Shown piece by piece: positions 1-5,137 of a DNA stretch of 5,137 bases. Under the pieces are notes generated by a model. That model searched no databases. It saw only the letters and a list, made by a program, of their open reading frames with translations, and was not told where the DNA came from. Positions within the stretch are counted from its first letter, which is position 1, and each line of letters opens with the position of its first letter. The translations under genes were made by a program, and so were the position numbers. Origin of the DNA: Clostridia bacterium (GTDB lineage Bacteria > Bacillota_A > Clostridia > Oscillospirales > CAG-382); assembly GCA_017517985.1 (NCBI GenBank), contig JAFWWX010000224.1, positions 1 through 5,137 of the forward strand, read 5' to 3'.

Positions 1-1170
1 CCTTATAGTGATTGGGCAAAATCAGATATTGAAAAAGCAATAGCATTAAATATAATAAATGTCGGTGGAAATTATAATTTCCCTGCTCCTATTACCCGTG
101 AAGAATTTTGCGAGCTTATATACAATTACTGCTATAATGTAATTAAAGAGGTTGATACGGTTACAGGAGAAAACAAGTTTACTGATACAACAAACTCAAA
201 AATAATAAGATTAAATGCAATGGGAATTATTAATGGAAAATCCGAAACGGAATTTGCACCTAATGACTTGCTTACCCGAGAGGAAGCTGCTGTTATTCTT
301 AACAGAATGGTAAATAAAACTGTTCCTGTACCCGTTACAGAAATGTACTTTGCTTTTGATGATGAAGCAAGTATTTCTGCTTGGGCTTCTGATTCCATAC
401 AAATAATGTGCAATATGGGTGTTATGAACGGAGTTGGAGACAATAAATTTGCTCCAAAGGAAACATATACAACCGAACAAGCTATTGCAACAATTGTTAG
501 AGTATATGCGGCTCAATCAGCAAATTCGGGTATTATTGGTGGTGCAGATGCGCCCACGGAGATTGTTGTGACAGATACCATTAATGTTAATGATTTCTAT
601 GTGGATGAAGCAATCAAGCTCATTACAGAATCAGGTGAACTTGCAGCAGATAAAGATTTTATAAGCTTATATACAACCAATGATGAAATGACAAACAAGA
701 TTTTAGCTCTTAGCAAGGTTGATTTTAATAAACCGAAGGAAATATATTATCTTTCTGCTGACCGTGAACAGATAATTGCAAATCTTGAAGCTTTAGCTAA
801 AGCTGAAGGTGTGGATCTGAATGAAATGGGCGACATTTGGGTTGAACACATTTTGAATAAATTTAATTTCTCAACTCTTGCAAGCCTTATAAACAGTTCA
901 TACGGAGCTGAAAATCTTGCTGCACTTACAATTCTCACAAATAGCAGAGGTTATATAATGCCAAAGGATTTTAAAAATAACTTCGCTTTATTCGTACAGT
1001 ATGAAGGTGATTATTCTGCCATCGTATCATTCTATGAATATGGTGACGGTGTTATTAGTGCAAATATGTCATTCGTTAAAAACGGAGATAAAGATAATGT
1101 ATTTAGAAGAATGTATGAAATCACTTCTGCAGTGGGTGAAGACGGTATTAAAATTGCAAAGGTAAAATAG
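1..1170 (+). CDS. SLH-domain surface protein, 5' end missing
   Basis: The frame is open from base 1 and gives 389 residues before TAG, so the start lies outside the window; the ATG at 220 falls inside an SLH repeat and is not the start. Three SLH repeats are visible at about residues 2-44, 60-103 and 117-170 of the fragment. The first two carry TREE (32-35 and 92-95) in place of the classical TRAE; the third has TTEQ (157-160) and lacks the Arg. SLH triplets anchor exported proteins to secondary cell wall polymers, so this is inferred to be a wall-bound exported protein. A short linker then leads to a GIIGGADAPTEIVV segment (177-190), resembling the conserved motif of Na+-pumping decarboxylase beta subunits. 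The remaining ~200 residues form a mixed alpha/beta-looking domain that I do not recognise, with no obvious membrane helix. A terminator follows, so transcription probably ends here. SLH assignment is firm; the role of the C-terminal domain is unknown. Confidence 0.9.
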   Translation, partial: PYSDWAKSDIEKAIALNIINVGGNYNFPAPITREEFCELIYNYCYNVIKEVDTVTGENKFTDTTNSKIIRLNAMGIINGKSETEFAPNDLLTREEAAVILNRMVNKTVPVPVTEMYFAFDDEASISAWASDSIQIMCNMGVMNGVGDNKFAPKETYTTEQAIATIVRVYAAQSANSGIIGGADAPTEIVVTDTINVNDFYVDEAIKLITESGELAADKDFISLYTTNDEMTNKILALSKVDFNKPKEIYYLSADREQIIANLEALAKAEGVDLNEMGDIWVEHILNKFNFSTLASLINSSYGAENLAALTILTNSRGYIMPKDFKNNFALFVQYEGDYSAIVSFYEYGDGVISANMSFVKNGDKDNVFRRMYEITSAVGEDGIKIAKVK

Positions 1171-1244
1171 TTTTGTACACTCGATTGAAATCACGACATG
1201 TATAATGACGCACCGGATATTGATATTCACACAAAAGATAAATC

Positions 1245-1278
1245 ATTCCTGCTCTCGTTATAGGGCAGGAATTTTTTT
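1245..1278 (+). terminator. Rho-independent terminator after the first SLH gene
   Basis: A perfect 8-bp stem pairs ATTCCTGC (1245-1252) with GCAGGAAT (1265-1272) around a 12-base loop and runs directly into seven T residues (1272-1278). It lies 75 bases past the TAG of the upstream SLH gene and 20 bases before the -35 box of the next promoter. It therefore separates the first gene from the repressor operon. Confidence 0.85.
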
Positions 1279-1297
1279 GCAAATTTTCAAAAAAGTA

Positions 1298-1326
1298 TTG
1301 ACAAATTCAAACTACAAGTGTAGTAT
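1298..1326 (+). promoter_or_regulatory. Sigma-A-type promoter of the repressor operon
   Basis: A perfect -35 box TTGACA (1298-1303) is followed, after exactly 17 bases, by TAGTAT (1321-1326), which matches the TATAAT consensus at four of six positions. Transcription would start near 1333. The spacer and -10 box are overlaid by the first operator dyad and the start region by the second, which fits a repressed, autoregulated promoter. It lies just downstream of the terminator at 1245-1278 and just upstream of the repressor gene. Confidence 0.8.
1311..1324 (+). promoter_or_regulatory. BlaI/MecI-type operator 1
   Basis: ACTACA-AG-TGTAGT is a perfect 6-bp inverted repeat with a 2-base centre. It contains the TACA/TGTA core known for BlaI and MecI operators. 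It overlaps the promoter spacer and the -10 box, so a bound repressor dimer would block RNA polymerase. The adjacent gene encodes a BlaI-family protein, which makes this the obvious binding site. Confidence 0.85.
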
Positions 1327-1336
1327 ATAAACATAA

Positions 1337-1350
1337 ACTACATTTGTAGG
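1337..1350 (+). promoter_or_regulatory. BlaI/MecI-type operator 2
   Basis: ACTACA-TT-TGTAGG repeats the operator 1 pattern with one mismatch at the outermost pair. Its centre is 26 bp from that of operator 1, placing it just downstream of the predicted transcription start. Two dyads in tandem are typical of bla and mec control regions and suggest that two repressor dimers bind. Confidence 0.8.
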
Positions 1351-1373
1351 ATGAAAATTTTGGAGGTATTTCT

Positions 1374-1751
1374 ATGGCGCAAAGAAATATAAACATCTCT
1401 GATGCAGAACTTGAGGTGATGAAAGTAATATGGAACGAAAACAGACCAATTACTTCTCTTGACATCGTTGAAGCTTTCGAGAACAAAGGATGGAAGAAGA
1501 CAACAATAGGAACATTTTTGACACGTCTTGTTGAAAAGGGAGCATTATCTGCAGAAAAACAAGGCAAATTATATTACTATACTCCTCTTGTCTCTCAAAA
1601 GGAATATCGTAAATCACAGACTAAAAATCTTATTTCCAGTTTGTATAATGGTTCTGTAAAAGATTTTGCTGTTTCATTTTTTAAAGAGCAAAAATTATCT
1701 GATGACGATATTAAGGAGCTGAAGGCGATATTTGAAGATAAGGAGGTATAA
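1374..1751 (+). CDS. blaI: BlaI/MecI-family transcriptional repressor
   Basis: The 125-residue product matches the family's usual length of about 120-130. Residues 8-72 form the winged helix: the ISDAELEVMKVIW start is the family hallmark, the recognition helix lies around KKTTIGTFLTRL (41-52), and the wing around GKLYYYTPLV. The C-terminal part (about 75-125) is the helical dimerisation and cleavage region. Family knowledge: BlaI/MecI dimers bind TACA/TGTA dyads and are inactivated by proteolysis after a BlaR1-type sensor fires. In Staphylococcus aureus BlaI cleavage is at Asn101-Phe102; the equivalent pair here is Ser101-Phe102. The ATG is supported by GGAGG (1362-1366) with 7-base spacing. 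Two operator dyads lie in its own promoter, so autoregulation is likely. The M56 partner gene begins 3 bases after the stop, with its RBS inside this gene's end. Family assignment is very secure; a link to beta-lactams is not shown. Confidence 0.95.
   Translation: MAQRNINISDAELEVMKVIWNENRPITSLDIVEAFENKGWKKTTIGTFLTRLVEKGALSAEKQGKLYYYTPLVSQKEYRKSQTKNLISSLYNGSVKDFAVSFFKEQKLSDDDIKELKAIFEDKEV
1740..1747 (+). promoter_or_regulatory. RBS of the M56-M23 gene, inside the repressor gene
   Basis: AAGGAGGT lies within the last codons of the repressor gene, 7 bases before the ATG at 1755, and fixes that start. Embedding in the upstream coding end, with only 3 bases between the two genes, indicates translational coupling of repressor and sensor. 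Confidence 0.85.
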
Positions 1752-1754
1752 ACA

Positions 1755-4307
1755 ATGTTACAAGATATATTCAAAGCGATACTTGTTACCTCTTTTATCG
1801 GAACGGCACTTACGCTTGTTCTTGCTTTGATTAAGCCAATTACAAAAAGATGGTTTACAAGCAGTTGGCACTATTACATGTGGCTTGTTGTTTTGGTTGT
1901 AATGCTTCTTCCTATCAGAATTTCACTTCCCGGTCAGATACAGTCTGTTCCTGTTTTGGAATCAAATTCACAAATTGCTGAAGAAACAGTTTCGAATGTT
2001 ACAAATGAGCCGATACAAGTTACCAAGCAAGATTTACAATTAAATTCTGACAAGGAAAGCAATACATACAGCCGTTTAGAAAACTTGAAAATGTTTGCAT
2101 ATGACAAATTTAATATTGCTGCATTTATATGGTTTGTTAGTATGATGGTGCTCTTTCTGTGTAAACTCATTGGATATATGATTTTCTTGATTAAATTACG
2201 CAAATATTCGGATGTAATTTCTTGTCCTGAACTTATGCGATTTACAAATAAGAAAATCGTTACAAGAACAAGTGATAGAATATCGTCACCACTTATGATA
2301 GGACTTTTTAAGCCAACATTGTTGTTACCTAAAACTGAAATGACTCCAGAACAGCTTGACAATGTTTTGGCACATGAAATGACTCATTTCAAGAGAAAAG
2401 ATATTTTATATAAATGGTTTATCTGCATGGTAAAATGCATTCATTGGTTTAATCCTGCAATTTACTATATCAATAAACAGGTTAACATAGAATGCGAAAT
2501 TTCATGTGATTTAGCAGTAGTAAAAGAAATGTCAGAGGAACAAGAAATTTGCTATATCAATACAATTCTTACTTTGCTTGCTGCAGGTAATTTAAGAACA
2601 GCGGCATTAACAACAGGGATGACAAGTGATAAGAAAACACTTAAAAGGAGGTTTACTATGATTAAGAATAGAAAAAGAATGAAAAAATCAACACGAATAA
2701 TCTCAACGATATTAGCAGTTGCTTTGCTTTTTACAACCTTATTCGCCAGCGGAGTTTTAGCAACAACTGTTTTGGGTGAAGAATCTAACATTTTATTTAT
2801 TGTAAATGGCAAAACAATAGAGTTTGATAACAAACCTTTTTACGAAAATAATACGGTTTATCTTCCTTTAAGAGAGGTTCTTAATAAAGTTGGTATTATG
2901 AACCATAAAAACAGCAGTTTAGAGTGGAATGATGGCAGAATTATTATTAAACTTGCATATGATGATGAGATTGAAAATTATGATGAACAAGTACAGGGAA
3001 GGAAAATAGCGGCATATGGTAGTGAGATTAAGACATTAAATTATTGCTATGCTATAGAGATAGGAAAGGCTGAATATATACTTAATCCTGAAGATGCTCT
3101 TCCATTCAAATCTGAATTATTCAAGACACATTTTAATACTAAAGAAACTATGAAAAATGCTCCTGTCCTTAGGGGAAGTACAACTTATGTCCCATATGAG
3201 TATATAGATAAATTTTTAGATCATAACATGTACGGTCTTGGACCATTTGGTGTTGATGGTCCATATAATATTACTTGCATTGTTGATATAGGGAGTCCTG
3301 TTTCTTATGTGACACCTTGCTTTTTCTGGCCTGCAGAAAATGATATAGATAATTCTGTAAGTAAAGGTTTTGGGGTAAAAGTAAATCCAGTAACAGGAGA
3401 AGAAATCGTTCATAATGGAGTTGATACCATAGCAAAAGAAAATTCATTAGTTTGCAGTGCAATTCGTGGTAGAGTAACTGAAGTTGGATTTGACGATGAA
3501 TTAGGAAATTATGTTGTAGTAGCAAATGATAGTGGCGTGTCAACTCTATACGCTCACTTAGCCTCTGTTGAGGTCAAAGAAGGCGATTATCTGCATAAAA
3601 GAGCAAATATAGGTAGAGTTGGAAAAACCGGTACTGCAACAGGTGCGTTTTTACACTTTGAAATTAAAATAAATGGTGTGTATTATGATCCTATGAAGTT
3701 TTGGGCGGAAAATCCTTTGAAGGATATTGAGGTAATTGACAATGATGAACTATTATCACGAGCTGATACACAAAATGATAATGGCGGAATCGAATGGAAT
3801 AATTCAACTAAAATGAATGCCGATGCAGGTAGTTCTGGAAGCAGTAGAGCCACTTTAAGTATTCCAACGCAAAATAACACGGGAATAAAAATTAAATCAA
3901 TAACCAAATCTGATAATTCTGATATAGTTTTATCTTATTTGTCATTAAATCCTGAGATAAATTTAACAGCAATAGAACAATCCTTAAAAAATTCTGGTAT
4001 AACAATTTCAAAAGATTCTAATATCGATCTAAGAAAAAATTATTCAATTAACAAATGTAAATCAGGAGATGAATTTAAGGTTTTATGTGATAATAATGGG
4101 AATATCACATTATATTTCAATACAACCGAAAATGATTATATAGATATTACATTTACGGATTGTGAAACAGGTAATGTCATTGCTGAATATGGAGTTTTAC
4201 CTGATGTGTCAAGGGCATATTCATTTATGGGATTTGATGAAAGCAAAGAATATAACGTACATTTACAAGAGTATATAAGCAATGATATAAATTACATTGT
4301 ATATTAG
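1755..4307 (+). CDS. BlaR1-like M56 metallopeptidase fused to stalk and M23 domains
   Basis: An 850-residue predicted membrane protein. Helices at about 5-27, 37-57 and 121-147 precede a zinc protease domain (150-310) with HEMTH (207-211) and a third-ligand candidate Glu248 in EISCD, the M56/BlaR1 pattern. A fourth helix follows at 314-336. In BlaR1 this layout puts the protease in the cytoplasm and everything after helix 4 outside. The outer part is not the usual penicillin-binding sensor. It holds a copper-amine-oxidase N-terminal-like stalk domain (346-490: VNGK, then YLPLREV, later TTYVPYEYI), an M23/LytM-like domain (538-650: HNGVD 553-557, YAHL 599-602, LHFEI 633-637), an Asn/Ser-rich linker (665-715) and an unrecognised C-terminal domain (716-850). 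The M23 HxH motif reads F632-L-H634, so one catalytic His is missing. Paired with the BlaI-type gene, it is probably a wall-responsive sensor protease. M56-M23 fusions are, as I recall, known in Clostridia. The sensed ligand is unknown. Confidence 0.93.
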   Translation: MLQDIFKAILVTSFIGTALTLVLALIKPITKRWFTSSWHYYMWLVVLVVMLLPIRISLPGQIQSVPVLESNSQIAEETVSNVTNEPIQVTKQDLQLNSDKESNTYSRLENLKMFAYDKFNIAAFIWFVSMMVLFLCKLIGYMIFLIKLRKYSDVISCPELMRFTNKKIVTRTSDRISSPLMIGLFKPTLLLPKTEMTPEQLDNVLAHEMTHFKRKDILYKWFICMVKCIHWFNPAIYYINKQVNIECEISCDLAVVKEMSEEQEICYINTILTLLAAGNLRTAALTTGMTSDKKTLKRRFTMIKNRKRMKKSTRIISTILAVALLFTTLFASGVLATTVLGEESNILFIVNGKTIEFDNKPFYENNTVYLPLREVLNKVGIMNHKNSSLEWNDGRIIIKLAYDDEIENYDEQVQGRKIAAYGSEIKTLNYCYAIEIGKAEYILNPEDALPFKSELFKTHFNTKETMKNAPVLRGSTTYVPYEYIDKFLDHNMYGLGPFGVDGPYNITCIVDIGSPVSYVTPCFFWPAENDIDNSVSKGFGVKVNPVTGEEIVHNGVDTIAKENSLVCSAIRGRVTEVGFDDELGNYVVVANDSGVSTLYAHLASVEVKEGDYLHKRANIGRVGKTGTATGAFLHFEIKINGVYYDPMKFWAENPLKDIEVIDNDELLSRADTQNDNGGIEWNNSTKMNADAGSSGSSRATLSIPTQNNTGIKIKSITKSDNSDIVLSYLSLNPEINLTAIEQSLKNSGITISKDSNIDLRKNYSINKCKSGDEFKVLCDNNGNITLYFNTTENDYIDITFTDCETGNVIAEYGVLPDVSRAYSFMGFDESKEYNVHLQEYISNDINYIVY
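2645..2660 (+). promoter_or_regulatory. Possible internal RBS and start within the fusion gene
   Basis: AAGGAGG (2645-2651) stands 6 bases before an in-frame ATG (2658-2660, codon 302). Translation from there would begin MIKNRKRMKKSTR, followed by a hydrophobic run (about 315-336) ending SGVLA-TT, which reads as a standard signal peptide. The product (549 residues) would be a secreted stalk-M23 protein without the M56 domain. Alternatively the motif is only the codons of a conserved Lys-Arg-Arg just before helix 4. The sequence match is clear; use in the cell is inference. Confidence 0.45.
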
Positions 4308-4310
4308 CAA

Positions 4311-4316
4311 AAGGAG
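4311..4316 (+). promoter_or_regulatory. RBS of the downstream SLH gene
   Basis: AAGGAG lies 8 bases before the ATG at 4325 and 3 bases after the stop of the fusion gene. The 17-base gap between the genes has no terminator, promoter or operator dyad, so the SLH gene is probably co-transcribed with the repressor and sensor. Confidence 0.8.
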
Positions 4317-4324
4317 TGATAAAA

Positions 4325-5137
4325 ATGAAAAAAATTATATGTTTGATACTGGTGTTTGCAAATATTTTATGTATGATAGTATCAGCCAATGCGATTCAAT
4401 TAACTGAAACTGCAAAAAAAGATTTGTATGATTTTGGAATTATGATAGGCGACGAAAATGGTGATTTGAGATTAGAAGACAATATTACTCGTGCAGAGTT
4501 TTGTAAGATGATATGTGTATCTCTTGGCTTTAAAGATGTTGCAACGATGCAACATACTGTAATCGAAGATTTTTATGATGTTGATGCTGAACATTGGGCA
4601 TATCATTATATCCAAACAGCAAGAGGTTTGGCATTGGTTGAAGGTGATGGAAATGGATACTTTGCCCCCAATGAAAATATTATTCTGCAAGATGCTGTTA
4701 AAATCATTGTTTCTGCATTGGGATATAAACCAAAAGCAGAAATAGAAGAATATCCTGCTGGATATATAAATGTTGCAGAAAGTATAGGTTTAATTAAGAA
4801 GAACGAGCTTGAATATAAAAATTGTGCTACAAGAGAAGAAATTGCTTATTTAATTTCTACTTGCTTAGACATTCCGCTGTTACAACAAACTTCATTTGGA
4901 AAAGATCCGGATTATACTGTTATGGACGGAACAAACAGTGTTCCGAAAATTACATTAAGAATTAATTTAACAAAATCAATTGCTGATACAGAAAGCAATG
5001 GTCATAATAAATCTGAAAATACTGTTCCTCGTTTTAATGGCATTGAATATACAGGAAGAATACTAAAAATATCTGATTTACAAAAATCTGGTGAAAATTA
5101 TCAGTTTAAAAACTCGCTTGATATAAATGATACTGCA
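4325..5137 (+). CDS. Secreted SLH-domain protein, 3' end missing
   Basis: The frame is open from ATG 4325 through the right edge, giving 271 residues. Residues 1-23 are a clear signal peptide (MKKIICLILV start, hydrophobic core, ANA before a predicted cut at 23/24); Cys16 lacks a lipobox context. Three SLH repeats follow at about 28-69 (TRAE at 55-58), 80-134 (FYDVDAEHWA start, but ILQD in place of TRAE) and 143-186 (TREE at 169-172). Residues 187-271 are polar and not recognised; the functional part probably lies beyond the window. By family knowledge it is anchored to the cell wall by binding secondary wall polymer. It sits 17 bases after the M56-M23 gene with its own RBS and no separate promoter seen, so it is probably the last visible member of the BlaI-controlled operon. 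It is related in architecture to the SLH protein at the left edge but not close in sequence. Confidence 0.9.
   Translation, partial: MKKIICLILVFANILCMIVSANAIQLTETAKKDLYDFGIMIGDENGDLRLEDNITRAEFCKMICVSLGFKDVATMQHTVIEDFYDVDAEHWAYHYIQTARGLALVEGDGNGYFAPNENIILQDAVKIIVSALGYKPKAEIEEYPAGYINVAESIGLIKKNELEYKNCATREEIAYLISTCLDIPLLQQTSFGKDPDYTVMDGTNSVPKITLRINLTKSIADTESNGHNKSENTVPRFNGIEYTGRILKISDLQKSGENYQFKNSLDINDTA

Noticed and set aside
220..1170. ATG at 220 as the start of the first gene
   Set aside because: It falls within the second SLH repeat, has no RBS, and the same frame is open with SLH sequence back to base 1.
1201..1206. TATAAT as a possible -10 box
   Set aside because: No -35 box lies at 16-18 bases, and the terminator directly downstream would stop any transcript.
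1198..1263. 21-codon reading frame (MYNDAPDIDI start) between the first gene and the terminator
   Set aside because: It has no ribosome binding site and no recognised similarity, and its end overlaps the terminator stem. It may be a remnant, but nothing supports a gene.
3511..3530. TTGTAGTA inside the M23 coding region as a third operator
   Set aside because: Only one half-site is present; there is no ACTACA partner at the 2-base spacing.
3354..3632. PBP/beta-lactamase-like motifs in the fusion protein (SVSK at 534-537, KTGT at 624-627)
   Set aside because: SxxK and KTG boxes would suggest a penicillin-binding sensor, but both lie in the M23-like domain: SVSK just before its GFGVKVNP start, and KTGT in the usual VGxTGxxTG loop before LHFE. 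The spacing and surrounding fold do not fit a PBP.
132..4690. Minus-strand reading frames of 60-142 codons
   Set aside because: All lie opposite well-supported + strand genes, lack ribosome binding sites or recognisable domains, and look like shadow frames.

Overview
The window is a low-G+C (roughly one third G+C by eye), densely coded stretch from a Gram-positive Firmicute, most likely an anaerobic member of class Clostridia. The evidence is strong AGGAGG-type ribosome binding sites, a BlaI/BlaR1-type regulator pair, S-layer homology (SLH) proteins, a copper-amine-oxidase-like 'stalk' domain, and A/T-rich codon use. All supported genes are on the + strand. I cannot name the species.

Layout: (1) 1-1170 is the 3' part of an SLH-domain surface protein, cut by the left edge, with an unrecognised C-terminal domain and an odd GIIGGAD-type motif. 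(2) 1171-1373 is an intergenic control region. It holds a rho-independent terminator for the first gene, then a sigma-A-type promoter with two BlaI/MecI-type operator dyads, then a strong RBS. (3) 1374-1751 is a BlaI/MecI-family repressor. (4) 1755-4307 is a BlaR1-like M56 membrane metallopeptidase. In place of the usual penicillin-binding sensor, its outer part is a stalk domain, an M23 (LytM-like) peptidase domain and an unknown C-terminal domain. (5) 4325-5137 is the 5' part of a second secreted SLH protein, 17 bases downstream of gene 4 and cut by the right edge.

Inferred working model: the repressor holds its own operon (repressor, M56-M23 fusion, SLH protein) off through the twin operators. 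The fusion protein senses something at the cell wall through its stalk/M23 outer part and signals through its cytoplasmic HEMTH zinc protease domain, which leads to loss of the repressor. The inducing signal would then be peptidoglycan or wall state rather than a beta-lactam, and the output would include an SLH surface protein. Two details stand out. The M23 domain has Phe where the catalytic His of the HxH motif should be. The fusion gene also carries a near-ideal internal ribosome binding site and ATG directly before a segment that reads as a signal peptide, so the outer part might also be made as a separate secreted protein.
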